Source: Hanleya hanleyi (lineage: Eukaryota; Mollusca; Polyplacophora; Lepidopleurida; Hanleyidae). Taken from it: a DNA stretch of 64,000 nucleotides. Each line of letters starts with the position of its first letter. The first letter of the stretch is position 1. This document shows positions 31,070-45,000 of this stretch, piece by piece. A model generated the notes under the pieces. It searched no databases and had not been told where the DNA came from. It was given only the letters and a program-made list of their open reading frames with translations. Made by a program: the position numbers and the translations under genes. Location: contig JAVTVY010020258.1 in the NCBI GenBank assembly GCA_036873755.1, forward strand, positions 16,372 to 80,371, read 5' to 3'.

Positions 31070-31460
31070 AAACATCGGTCCTATACCTCCAGCATGGGAA
31101 TATATATTTATATATATATGTCTATATGGGGCTATATCGTACTTTTTCAAAAATTTCACCGATTCGCTCCGCAACACTTCCTATCATGTTCTACATGACG
31201 AGACTAAGAAAACGAGACCCCACAACCCTACCGCAAATGTATAGAAGTGGGTTTCCCAGTAGGATAAACATTAAACCTATACCCCCAGTATGGGAATATA
31301 TATTTATATATATATGTCTATATGGGGCTATATCGTACTTTTTCAAAAATTTCACCGATTCGCTCCGCAACACTTCCTATCATGTTCTACATGACGAGAC
31401 GTGAAAAACGAGACCCCATAACCCTACGGCAAATGTATAGAAGTGGGTTTCCCATGGGGA
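31070..31460. repeat. Tandem repeat, period 196 bp, two copies
   Basis: The copies share atgggaatatatatttatat, tctatatggggctatatcg and gcaacacttcctatc. The 60-100 codon open frames here are a by-product. Confidence 0.9.
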
Positions 31461-31493
31461 CAAACATCGGTCCTGGACCCACACGCCGCATTA

Positions 31494-31856
31494 GCCGCCA
31501 TTTTGTCCCACTCCCACATCAGCCGCCATTTTGTCCCACTCCCACATCAGCCGCCATTTTGTCCCACTCCCACATCAGCCGCCATCTTAAACCCACCATC
31601 CACCACCACCTCCCACAGCCGCCATCTTAAACCCACCATCCACCACCACCCACCACAGCCGCCATCTTAAACCCACCATCCACCACCACCCACCACAGCC
31701 GCCATCTTAAACCCACCATCCATCACCACCCACCACAGCCGCCATCTTAAACCCACCATCCACCACCACCCACCACAGCCGCCATCTTAAACCCACCATC
31801 CACCACCACCCACCACAGCCGCCATCTTAAACCCACCACCCACCACCACCTCGCCG
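31494..31856 (-). repeat. YY1-type minisatellite, right
   Basis: Three 28-29-bp units (gccgccattttg) and then seven 40-bp units with gccgccatctt at 31,578, 31,618, 31,658, 31,698, 31,738, 31,778 and 31,818. This is the reverse complement of the left array, so it belongs to the extended, imperfect terminal repeat. Confidence 0.9.
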
Positions 31857-31917
31857 CCATGCCTTGATCACGTGACCAAGTTCCGCCACACTTCCTCCAC
31901 AAATCTGCGCAGAAACA

Positions 31918-32032
31918 CCTGCGCACTCCGCCCCAATACCGCCCCATTTTCAACCGGAAGTGACGTCATACCTGCGCAGAAACACCTGCGCACTCGTCAA
32001 AATGCGGTCTGTAAATGGTAGACACTACTACT
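31918..32032 (-). repeat. Right terminal inverted repeat
   Basis: Exact reverse complement of 18,647-18,761, including the CRE-ETS composite (31,954-31,968) and GC boxes. It differs from the left end further inward, where a second tgtttctgcgcag unit follows. Confidence 0.9.
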
Positions 32033-32038
32033 CTCCCC
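32033..32038. other. Right target-site duplication (candidate)
   Basis: ctcccc, matching the left ctcccg at five of six positions. Confidence 0.55.
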
Positions 32039-32117
32039 CGGTTCAGTCAGATAGGGTTAACATAAACGAATCATCTTTCTCAGTTGGGGTGTTGCAGCCG
32101 TACGAACATCTTCAAGT

Positions 32118-35100
32118 CACGTACCCCAAAATTTGAATCTTCTTTTCCCACTTACATCCTTTCTGTTGTGCTACTGTATACCCAAATATCTATTTAGGCC
32201 ACCTTGTGCTCTATGTCATGGCCTAGATATATTATCTAGCTACAAAATCCCACATTGAATTCCAGTTATTATCCATAGCATACCGAGCAATGCTCACATG
32301 ACATTCGGGTATCCCATTATGTCGATGAACTTCTTCAGCTGAGTTCCTTTCTGTTTTAGTAGTATACAGTCAAAAGTACATTCAGGCCACCATGTGCCCT
32401 ATGCTATAGCCTAGGAACATGGACTAGCTTTAGAAATCAACACTAAATGCCAGTTATTATCCCTAGCATGGCCTGCAATTCTTCCCCCAGAAATACGGGT
32501 ACCCCAAAATTTGAATCTTCTTTTTCGACTTACATCCTTTCTGTTCTGTTACTGTACACCCAAATATCGATTCAGGCCACCTTGCGCTCTATGTCATGGC
32601 CTAGATATATCAGCTAGCTACAAGATCCTAAATTGGATTCCAGTTATTATCCATAGCATACCCAGCAATTCCCACATCACATTCGGGTAGCCCCATAATT
32701 TGGTTGAACTTTTTCAACTCAGTTTCTTTCTGTTCCGGTAGTATACAGTCATAAGGACATTCAGGCCACCATGTGCCCTAGTCCATAGCCTAGGAGCATT
32801 GGCTAGCTACAGAAATCAACACTAAATGCCAGTTATTATCCCTAGCATGGCCTGCAATTCTTCCCCCAAAACTACAGGTACCCCAAAATTTGAATCTTCT
32901 TTTTCCACTTACATTCTTTCTGTTCTGTTACTGTATACCCAAATATCGATTCAGGCCACCTTGTGCTCTATGTCATGGCCTAGATATATTACCTAGCTAC
33001 AAAAGCGCATATTGAATTCCAGTTATTATCCATAGCATACCGAGCAATGCTCACATGACATTCAGGTACCCCCATAATTTGGATAAACTTTTTCAACTTT
33101 CTTTCTGAGTTTCTTTCTGTTCCGGTAGTAAACAGCCATAAGGACATTCAGGCCACCATGTGCCCTATTCCATGGCCTAGGAGCATGGACTAGCTTCAGA
33201 AATCAACACTAAATGCCAGTTATTATCCCTAGCATGGCCTGCAATTCTTCCTCCAAAAATACGGTACCCCGAAATTTGAATCTTCTTTTTCGACTTACAT
33301 CCTTTCTTTTCTGTTACTGTATACCCAAATATCGAATCAGGCCACCTTGCGCTCTATGTCGTGGCCTAGATATATTAGCTAGCTACAAAATCCCACATTG
33401 AATTCCAGTTATTATCCATAGCATACCCAGCAATGCTCACATGACATTCGGGTATCCCAATAATTTGGATAAACTTTTGCAACTTTCTTTCTGAGTTTCT
33501 TTCTGTTCCGGTAGTAAACCGCCATAAGCACATTCAGGCCATCATGTGCCCTATGTCATAGCCAAGGAGCATGGACTAGCTCCAGAAATCAACACTAAAT
33601 TCCAGTTATTATCCCTAGCATGGCCTGCAAGTTTTCCCCCAAATATACCGGTATCCCCCAATTTGAAGCATCTTTTCCCACTCACGTTCACCCTGCTCTG
33701 TTACTGTATATCCATATTTTCATTCAGGCCACCTTGTGCTCTATGTCATGGCCTAGATATGTTAGCTAGCTACAAAATGCCACATTGAATTCCAGTTTTT
33801 ATCCATAGCATACCCAGCAATTCTCACGTGACATAAGGGTACCCCCATAATTTGGATTAACTTCTTCAGCTGAGTTCCTTTCTGTTTCAGTAGTATACTG
33901 TGAAAAGTGCATTCAGGCTACCATGTGCCCTACGCCATAGCCCAGGAGCATGGACTAGCTTCAGAAATCAACAATAAATCCCAGTTATTATCTCTAGCAT
34001 GGCCTGCAATTCTTCCCCCAAAAATACGGGTACCCCAAAATTTGAATCTTCTTTTCCCACTTATATCCTTTCTGTTCTGTTACTGTATTCTCAAATATCG
34101 ATTCAGGCCACCTTGTGCTCTATGTCATGGCCTAGATATATTAGCTAGCTACAAAGTCCCACATTGAATTGCAGTTATTATCCATAGCATACCGAGCAAT
34201 GCTCACATGACATTCGGGTAACCCCATAATTTCGATGAACTTCTTCAGCTGAGTTCCTTTCTGTTTCAGTAGTATACAGTCAAAAGTACATTCAGGCCAC
34301 CATGTGCCCCATGCCAAAACCTAGGAACATGGACTAGCTTCAGAAATCAACACTAAATGTCAGTTATTATCCCTAGCATGGCCTGCAATTCTTCCCCAAA
34401 AATACGGGTACCCCAAAATTTGAATCCTCTTTTTCGACTTACATTCTTTCTGTTCTGCTACTGTATACCCAAATATCGATTCAGGCCACCTTGCGCCGTA
34501 TGTTATGGCCTAGATATATTAGCTAGCTACAAAATCCCGCATTGAATTGCAGTTATTATTCATAGCATACCGAACAATGCTCACATCACATTCGGTTACC
34601 CCCATAATTTGGGGGAACTTTTTCAACTGAGTTTCTTTCTGTTCCGGTAGTATACAGTCATAAGGACATTCGGGCCACCATGTGCCCTAGTCCATAGCCT
34701 AGGAGCATTGACTAGCTACAGAAATCAACACTAAATGCCAGTTATTATCCCTAGCATGGCCTGCAATTCTTCCCCCAAAAATACGGGTACCCCAAAATTT
34801 GAATCTTCTCTTTCCACTTGCATTCTTTCTGTTCTGTTACTGTATTCCCAAATATCGATTCACGCCACCTTGTGCTCTATGTCATGGCCTAGATATATTA
34901 GCTATCTACAAAATTCCACATTGAATTTCAGTTATTATCCATAGCATACCGAGCAATGCTCACATGACATTCGGGTAACCCCATAATTTCGATGAACTTC
35001 TTCAGCTGAGTTCCTTTCTGTTTCAGTAGTATACAGTCAAAAGTACATTCAGGCCACCATGTGCCCCATGCCAAAACCTAGGAACATGGACTAGCTTCAG

Positions 35101-38100
35101 AAATCAACACTAAATGCCAGTTATTATCCCTAGCATGGCCTGCAATTCTTCCCCAAAAATACGGGTACCCCAAAATTTGAATCTTCTTTTTCGACTTACA
35201 TTCTTTCTGTTCTGCTACTGTATACCCAAATATCGATTCAGGCCACCTTGTGCCGTATGTTATGGCCTAGATATATTAGCTAGCTACAAAATCCCACATT
35301 GAATTGCAGTTATTATTCATAGCATACCGAACAATGCTCACATCACATTCGGTTACCCCCATAATTTGGGGGAACTTTTTCAACTGAGTTTCTTTCTGTT
35401 CCGGTAGTATACAGTCATAAGGACATTCGGGCCACCATGTGCCCTAGTCCATAGCCTAGGAGCATTGACTAGCTACAGAAATCAACACTAAATGCCAGTT
35501 ATTATCCCTAGCATGGCCTGCAATTCTTCCCCCAAAAATACGGGTACCCCAAAATTTGAATCTTCTCTTTCCACTTACATTCTTTCTGTTCTGTTACTGT
35601 ATTCCCAAATATCGATTCACGCCACCTTGTGCTCTATGTCATGGCCTAGATATATTAGCTATCTACAAAATTCCACATTGAATTTCAGTTATTATTCATA
35701 GCATACCGAGCAATGCTCACATGACATTCGGGTACCCCCATAATTTGGATAAACTTTTTCAACTGAGTTTCTTTCTTTTCCGGTAGTAAACTGTCATAAA
35801 CACATTCAGGCCACCATGTGCCCTATGTCATAGCCTAGGAGCATATACTAGCTACACAAATCAGCATTAAATTCCAGTTATTATTCCTAGCATGGCCTGC
35901 TAGTTTCCCCCCAAATATACCGGTACCCCAAAATTTGAATCATCTTTTTCCACTTACATCGTCCCTCTTCTGTTGCTGTATGCCCAAATATGAATTCAGG
36001 CAACCTTGTACTCTATGTCATGGCCTAGATATATTCATTAGCTAGCAAATCCCGCATTGAATTCCAGTTATTATTCGTAGCATACCCAGAAATTCGCACA
36101 TGACATTCGGGTACCCCCAGAATTTCCATGCACTTTTTCATATGACTTCCTTCCTGCTCCGGTAGTATACAGTCACGAGGGCGCAATCAGGCCACCTCAT
36201 GCCCTATGCCATAGCCTAGAAGCATGGACTAGCTACAGAAATCAGCATTGAATTTTATTTATTATCCTTAGCATGGCCTGCATTTTCCCCCAAAATTACA
36301 GACACCCCACATCTTTAGCGAACTTTTTCAGCTCACATCCTTCCTGTTCTGTTACTATAAACCCAAATGTATATTCAGGCCACCATGTATCCTATGTCAT
36401 GGCCTAGATATATTGGCAAGGTACAAAATCCCTATGCCATAGCCTATGAGCATGGACTAGCTCCAGAAATCAACACTAAATTCCAGTTATTATCCCTAGC
36501 ATGGACTGCAAGTGTTCCCCCAAATATACCGGTACCCCAAAGTTTGAATCATCTTTTCCCACTCACGTCCACCCTGTTCTGTTACTGTATATCCATATAT
36601 TCATTCAGGCCACCTTGTGCTCTATGTCATAGCCTAGGTATATTAGCTAGCTACAAAATGCCACATTGAATTCCAGTTTTTATCCATAGCATACCCAGCA
36701 ATTCTCACATGACATAAGGGTACCCCCATAATTTCGATGAACTTCTTCAGCTGAGTTCCTTCCTGTTTCAGTAGTATACAGTCAAAAGTACATTCAGGCC
36801 ATCATGTGCCCTACGCCATAGCCCAGGAGCATGGACTAGCTTCAGAAATCAACACTAAATGCCAGTTATTATCTCTAGCATGGCCTGCAATTCTTCCCCC
36901 AAAAATACGGATACCCCAAAATTTGAATCTTCTCTTTCCACTTACATCCTTTCTGTTCTGTTACTTAATTCCCAAATATCGATTCAGGCCACCTTGTGCT
37001 CTATGTCATGGCCTACATATATTAGCTAGCTACAAAATCCCAAATTGAATTCCAGTTATTATCCATAGCATACCGAGCAATGCTCACATGACATTCGGGT
37101 ACCCCCATAATTTCGATGAACTTCTTCAGCTGAGTTCCTTTCTGTTTCAGTAGTATACAGTCAAAGGTACATTCAGGCCACCATGTGCCGTATGCCATAG
37201 CCTAGGAACATGTACTAGCTTCATAAATCAACACTAAATGCCAGTTATTATCCCTAGCATGGCCTGCAATTCTTCCCACAAAAATACGGGTACCCCAAAA
37301 TTTGAATCTTCTTTTTCGACTTACATCCTTTCTGTTCTGTTACTGTATATACAAATATAGATTCAGGCCACCTTGTGCTGTATGTCATGGCCTAGATATA
37401 TTAGCTAGCTACAAAATCCCACATTGAATTCCAGTTATTATCCATAGCATACCGAGCAATGCTCACATGACATTCGGGTACCTCCATAATTTGGTTGAAC
37501 TTTTTCAACTGAGTTTCTTTCGGTTCCGGTAGTATACAGTCATAAGGAGATTCAGGCCACCATGTGCCCTAGTCCATAGCCTAGGAGCATTGACTAGCTA
37601 CAGAAATCAACACTAAATTGCAGTTATTATCCCTACCATGGCCTGCAATTCTTCCCCCAAAAATACGGATACCCCAAAATTTGAATCTTCTTTTCCCACT
37701 TACATCCTTTCTGTTCTGTTACTGTATTCCTAAATATCGATTCAGGCCACCTTGTGCTGTATGTCATGGCCTAGATATATTAGCTAGTTACAAAATCCCA
37801 CACTGAATTCCAGTTATTATCCATAGCATACCGAGCAATGCTCACATGACATTCGGGTACCCCCATAATTTCGATGAACTTCTTCAGCTAAGTTTCTTTC
37901 TGTTTCAGTAGTATACAGTCAAAAGTACATTCAGGCCACCATGTGCCGTATGCCGTAGCCTAGTAACATGGACTAGCTCGAGAAATCAACACTAAATTCC
38001 AGTTATTATCCCTAGCATGGCCTGCAAGTTTCTCCCCAAATATACCGGTATCCCCCAATTTGAATCATCTTTTCCCACTCACGTTCACCCTGTTCTGTTA

Positions 38101-39000
38101 CTGTATATCCATATTTTCATTCAGGCCACCTTGTGCTCTATGTCATGGCCTAGATATGTTAGCTAGCTACAAAATGCCACATTGAATTCCAGCTTTTATC
38201 CATATCATACCCAGCAATTCTCACGTGACATAATGGTACCCCCATAATTTGGTTGAACTTTTTCAACCGAGTTTCTTTCTGCTCCGGTAGTATACAGTCA
38301 TAAGGACATTCAAGCCACCATGTGCCCTGTGCCATAGCCTAGGAGCATGGACTAGCTTCAGAAATCAACACTAAATGCCAGTTATTATCCCTAGCATGGC
38401 CTGCAATTCTTCCCCCAAAAATACGGATACCCCAAAATTTGAATCTTCTTTCCCCACTTACATCCTTTCTGTTGTGTTACTGTATACTCAAATATCGATT
38501 CAGGCCACCTTGCACTCTATGCCATGGCCTAGATATATTAGCTAGCTACAAAATCCCACATAAAATTCCAGTTATTATCCATAGCATACCGAGCAATGCT
38601 AACATGACATTCGGGACCCCCCATAATTTGGATAAACTTTTTCAACTGAGTTTCTTTCTGTTCCGGTAGTATACAGTCATAAGGACATTCAGGCCACCAT
38701 GTGCCCTATGTCATAGCCTAGGAGCATGGACTAGCTCCAGTAATCAACACTAAATTCCAGTTATTATCCCTAGCATGGCCTGCAATTCTTCCCCGAAAAA
38801 TACATGTACCCCAAAATTTGAATCTTTTCCCACTTACATCCTTTCTGTTCTGTTACTGTATACCCAAATATCCATTCAGGCCACCTTGCGCTCTATGTCA
38901 TGTCCTGGATATATTAGCTAGCTACAAAATCTCACATTGAATTCCAGTTATTATCCATAGCATACCGAGCAGTGCTCACATTACATTCGGGTACCCTCAT
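32118..39000. repeat. Satellite array, diverged section
   Basis: Head-to-tail units of about 378 bp begin mid-unit at about 32,118. The word gcatggcctgcaa recurs at 33,233, 33,618, 33,998 and so on. Each unit is two related halves of about 189 bp: one with ttcaggccaccttgtgctct and ctagctacaaaat, the other with ttcaggccaccatgtgccct and ggactagct. The copies differ by many substitutions. The 60-100 codon frames in it are not genes. Confidence 0.95.
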
Positions 39001-42000
39001 AATTTGGTTGAACTTTTTCAACCGAGTTTCTTTCTGTTCCGGTAGTATACAGTCACAAGGACATTCAGGCCACCATGTGCCCTATGTCATAGCCTAGAAG
39101 CATGGACTAGCTACAGAAATCAACACTAAATTCCAGTTATTATCCCTAGCATGGCCTGCAATTCTTCCCCTAAAAATACATGCACCCCAAAATTTGAATC
39201 TTTTCCCACTTACATCCTTTCTGTTCTGTTACTGTATACCCAAATATCCATTCAGGCCACCTTGCGCTCTATGTCATGTCCTAGATATATTAGCTAGCTA
39301 CAAAATCCCACATTGAATTCCAGTTATTATCCATAGCATACCGAGCAGTGCTCACATTACATTCGGGTACCCTCATAATTTGGTTGAAGTTTTTCAACCG
39401 AGTTTTTTTCTGTTCCGGTAGTATACAGTCATAAGGACATTCAGGCCACATATGCCCTATGTCATAGCCTAGGAGCATGGACTAGCTCCAGTAATCAACA
39501 CTAAATTCCAGTTATTATCCCTAGCATGGCCTGCAATTCTTCCCCTAAAAATACATGCACCCCAAAATTTGAATCACTTCCCACTTACATCCTTTCCGTT
39601 CTGTTACTGTATACCCAAATATCCATTCAGGCCACCTTGCGCTCTATGTCATGTCCTAGATATATTAGCTAGCTACAAAATCCCACATTGAATTCCAGTT
39701 ATCCATACCATACCGAGCAGTGCTCACATTACATTCGGGTACCCTCATAATTTGGTTGAACTTTTTCAACCGAGTTTCTTTCTGCTCCGGTAGTATACAG
39801 TTATAAGGACATTCAGGCCACCATGTGCCCTGTGCCATAGCCTAGGAGCATGGACTAGCTTCAGAAATCAACACTAAATGCCAGTTATTATCCCTAGCAT
39901 GGCCTGCAATTCTTCCCCCAAAAATACGAGTATCCCAAAATTTGAATTTTTTTTTTCGACTTGCATCCTTTCTGTTCTGTTACTGTATACCCAAATATCG
40001 ATTCAGGCCACCTCGTGCTCTACGTCATGGCCTAGATATACTAGCTAGCTACAAAACCCCACATAGAATTCCAGTTATTATCCATAGCATACCGAGCAAT
40101 GCTAACATGACATTCGGGTACCCCCATAACTTGGATAAACTTTTTCAACTGAGTTTCTTTCTGTTCCGGTAGTATACAGTCATAAGGACATCCAGCCCAC
40201 CATGTGCCCTATGTCATAGCCTAGAAGCATGGACTAGCTACAGAAATCAACACTAAATTCCAGTTATTATCCCTAGCATGGCCTGCAATTCTTCCCCGAA
40301 AAATACATGTACCCCAAAATTTGAATCACTTCCCACTTACATCCTTTCCGTTCTGTTACTGTATACCCAAATATCCATTCAGGCCACCTTGCGCTCTATG
40401 TCATGTCCTAGATATATTAGCTAGCTACAAAATCCCACATTGAATTCCAGTTATTATCCATAGCATACCGAGCAGTGCTCACATTACATTCGGGTACCCT
40501 CATAATTTGGTTGAACTTTTTCAACCGAGTTTCTTTCTGCTCCGGTAGTATACAGTCATAAGGACATTCAAGCCACCATGTGCCCTGTGCCATAGCCTAG
40601 GAGCATGGACTAGCTTCAGAAATCAACACTAAATGCCAGTTATTATCCCTAGCATGGCCTGCAATTCTTCCCCCAAAAATACGAGTATCCCAAAATTTGA
40701 ATTTTTTTTTTCGACTTGCATCCTTTCTGTTCTGTTACTGTATACCCAAATATCGATTCAGGCCACCTCGTGCTCTACGTCATGGCCTAGATATACTAGC
40801 TAGCTACAAAATCCCACATAGAATTCCAGTTATTATCCATAGCATACCGAGCAATGCTAACATGACATTCGGGTACCCCCATAACTTGGATAAACTTTTT
40901 CAACTGAGTTTCTTTCTGTTCCGGTAGTATACAGTCATAAGGACATTCAGGCCACCATGTGCCCTATGTCATAGCCTAGAAGCATGGACTAGCTACAGAA
41001 ATCAACACTAAATTCCAGTTATTATCCCTAGCATGGCCTGCAATTCTTCCCCGAAAAATACATGTACCCCAAAATTTGAATCACTTCCCACTTACATCCT
41101 TTCCGTTCTGTAACTGTATACCCAAATATCCATTCAGGCCACCTTGCGCTCTATGTCATGTCCTAGATATATTAGCTGGCTACAAAATCCCACATTGAAT
41201 TCCAGTTATTATCCAGAGCATACCGAGCAGTGCTCACATTACATTCGGGTACCCTCATAATTTGGTTGAACTTTTTCAACCGAGTTTCTTTCTGCTCCGG
41301 TAGTATACAGTCATAAGGACATTCAAGCCACCATGTGCCCTGTGCCATAGCCTAGGAGCATGGACTAGCTTCAGAAATCAACACTAAATGCCAGTTATTA
41401 TCCCTAGCATGGCCTGCAATTCTTCCCCCAAAAATACGAGTATCCCAAAATTTGAATTTTTTTTTTCCGACTTGCATCCTTTCTGTTCTGTTACTGTATA
41501 CCCAAATATCGATTCAGGCCACCTCGTGCTCTACGTCATGGCCTAGATATACTAGCTAGCTACAAAACCCCACATAGAATTCCAGTTATTATCCATAGCA
41601 TACCGAGCAATGCTAACATGACATTCGGGTACCCCCATAACTTGGATAAACTTTTTCAACTGAGTTTCTTTCTGTTCCGGTAGTATACAGTCATAAGGAC
41701 ATTCAGGCCACCATGTGCCCTATGCGATAGCCTAGGAGCATGGACTAGCTCCAGTAATCAACACTAAATTCCAGTTATTATCCCTAGCATGGCCTGCAAT
41801 TCTTCCCCAAAAAATACATGTACCCCAAAATTTGAATCTTTTCCCACTTACATCCTTTCTGTTCTGTTACTGTATACCCAAATATCCATTCAGGCCACCT
41901 TGCGCTCTATGTCATGTCCTGGATATATTAGCTAGCTACAAAATCCCACATTGAATTCCAGTTATTATCCATAGCATACCGAGCAATGCTCACATGACAT

Positions 42001-45000
42001 TCGGCTACCCCCATAATTTGGATGAACTTTTTCAGCTTGTTTTCTTTCTGTTCCGGTAGTAAACAGTCATAAACTCATTCAGGCCACCATGTGCCCTATG
42101 TCATAGCCTAGGAGCATGGACTAGCTCCAGTAATCAACACTAAATTCCAGTTATTATCCCTAGCATGGGCTGCAATTCTTCCCCGAAAAATACATGTACC
42201 CACAAATTTGAATCATCTTTTCCCACTCACGTCCACCCTGTTCTGTTACTGTATATCCATATATTCATTCAGGCCACCTTGTGCTCTATGTCATGGCCTA
42301 GATATATTAGCTAGCTACAAAATGCCACATTAAAATTCCAGTTATTATCCCTAGCATACCGAGCAATGCTAACATGACATTCGGGAACCCCCATAATTTG
42401 GATAAACTGTTTCAACGGAGTTTCTTTCTGTACCGGTAGTATACAGTCATAAGGACATTCAGGCCACCATGTGCCCTATGCCATAGCCTAGGAGCATGGA
42501 CTAGCTCCAGTAATCAACACTAAATTCCAGTTATTATCCCTAGCATGGCCTGCAATTCTTCCCCTAAAAATACATGCACCCCAAAATTTGAATCTTTTCC
42601 CACTTACATCCTTTCTGTTCTGTTACTGTATACCCAAATATCCATTCAGGCCACCTTGCGCTCTATGTCATGTCCTAGATATATTAGCTAGCTACAAAAT
42701 CCCACATTGAATTCCAGTTATTATCCATAGCATACCGAGCAGTGCTCACATTACATTCGGGTACCCTCATAATTTAGTTGAACTTTTTCAACCGAGTTTC
42801 TTTCTGCTCCGGTAGTATACAGTCATAAGGACATTCAGGCCACCATGTTCCCTGTGCCATAGCCTAGGAGCATGGACTAGCTTCAGAAATCAACACTAAA
42901 TGCCAGTTATTATCCCTAGCATGGTCTGCAATTCTTCCCCCAAAAATACGGATACCCCAAAATTTGAATCTTCTTTTTCCACTTACATCCTTTCTGTTCT
43001 GTTACTGTATACCCAAATATCGATTCAGGCCACCTCGTGCTCTACGTCATGGCCTAGATATACTAGCTAGCTACAAAACCCCACATAGAATTCCAGTTAT
43101 TATCCATAGCATACCGAGCAATGCTAACATGACATTCGGGTACCCCCATAACTTGGATAAACTTTTTCAACTGAGTTTCTTTCTGTTCCGGTAGTATACA
43201 GTCATAAGGACATTCAGCCTACCATGTGCCCTATGTCATAGCCTAGAAGCATGGACTAGCTACAGAAATCAACACTAAATTCCAGTTATTATCCCTAGCA
43301 TGGCCTGCAATTCTTCCCCGAAAAATACATGTACCCCAAAATTTGAATCACTTCCCACTTACATCCTTTCCGTTCTGTTACTGTATACCCAAATATCCAT
43401 TCAGGCCACCTTGCGCTCTATGTCATGTCCTAGATATATTAGCTGGCTACAAAATCCCACATTGAATTCCAGTTATTATCCAGAGCATACCGAGCAGTGC
43501 TCACATTACATTCGGGTACCCTCATAATTTGGTTGAACTTTTTCAACCGAGTTTTTTTCTGTTCCGGTAGTATACAGTCATAAGGACATTCAGGCCACCA
43601 TGTGCCCTATGCCATAGCCTAGGAGCATGGACTAGCTTCAGAAATCAACACTAAATGCCAGTTATTATCCCTAGCTTGGCCTGCAATTCTTTCCCCAAAA
43701 ATACGGGTATCCCAAAATTTGAATCTTCTTTTTCGACTTACATCCTTTCTGTTCTGTTACTGTATACCCAAATATCGATTCAGGCCACCTCGTGCTCTGC
43801 GTCATGGCCTAGATATACTAGCTAGCTACAAAATCCCACATAGAATTCCAGTTATTATCCATAGCATACTGAGCAATGCTAACATGACATTCGGGTACCC
43901 CATAACCTGGATAAACTTTTTTTCAACTGAGTTTCTTTCTGTTCCGGTAGTATACAGTCATAAGGACGTTCAGGCCACCATGTGCCCTATGTCATAGCCT
44001 AGAAGCATGGACTAGCTACAGAAATCAACACTAAATTCCAGTTATTATCCCTAGCATGGCCTGCAATTCTTCCCCGAAAAATACATGTACCCCAAAATTT
44101 GAATCACTTCCCACTTACATCCTTTCCGTTCTGTTACTGTATACCCAAATATCCATTCAGGCCACCTTGCGCTCTATGTCATGCCTAGATATATTAGCTG
44201 GCTACAAAATCCCACATTGAATTCCAGTTATTATCCAGAGCATACCGAGCAGTGCTCACATTACATTCGGGTACCCTCATAATTTGGTTGAACTTTTTCA
44301 ACCGAGTTTCTTTCTGCTCCGGTAGTATACAGTCATAAGGACATTCAAGCCACCATGTGCCCTGTGCCATAGCCTAGGAGCATGGACTAGCTTCAGAAAT
44401 CAACACTAAATGCCAGTTATTATCCCTAGCATGGCCTGCAATTCTTCCCCCAAAAATACGAGTATCCCAAAATTTGAATTTTTTTTTTTCGACTTGCATC
44501 CTTTCTGTTCTGTTACTGTATACCCAAATATCGATTCAGGCCACCTCGTGCTCTACGTCATGGCCTAGATATACTAGCTAGCTACAAAATCCCACATAGA
44601 ATTCCAGTTATTATCCATAGCATACCGAGCAATGCTAACATGACATTCGGGTACCCCCATAACTTGGATAAACTTTTTCAACTGAGTTTCTTTCTGTTCC
44701 GGTAGTATACAGTCATAAGGACATTCAGGCCACCATGTGCCCTATGCGATAGCCTAGGAGCATGGACTAGCTCCAGTAATCAACACTAAATTCCAGTTAT
44801 TATCCCTAGCATGGCCTGCAATTCTTCCCCGAAAAATACATGTACCCCAAAATTTGAATCTTTTCCCACTTACATCCTTTCTGTTCTGTTACTGTATACC
44901 CAAATATCCATTCAGGCCACCTTGCGCTCTATGTCATGTCCTGGATATATTAGCTAGCTACAAAATCCCACATTGAATTCCAGTTATTATCCATAGCATA

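Larger units (their letters stand above)
18647..32032. mobile_element. 13.4 kb terminal-inverted-repeat element with CARD, RING and zinc-finger genes
   Basis: The element is bounded by perfect 115-bp inverted repeats beginning agtagtagtgtctacc and flanked by a near-perfect 6-bp direct repeat. Inside are intronless genes, most with their own TATA box: a CARD/PC4-like protein, two RING proteins in an inverted duplication, a small basic protein, and two copies of a domain resembling the N-terminus of Polinton/adintovirus polymerases, one of them fused to C2H2 fingers. Polintons are known for long inverted repeats that start with AG, 6-bp duplications and viral gene sets. Here the polymerase core, integrase, ATPase, protease and capsid genes are all missing. 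The element must therefore depend on a helper, or be a derivative that kept only accessory genes. Long stretches of the interior (24.1-25.5 and 28.8-31.5 kb) are nested non-coding repeats. An endogenised fragment of some other large DNA virus cannot be excluded. Confidence 0.75.

Noticed and set aside
18647..32032. Integrated herpesvirus-like fragment as the main explanation.
   Set aside because: No herpesvirus core gene was seen, while terminal repeats and a likely target duplication define a discrete transposon-like unit. It is kept only as a remote alternative.
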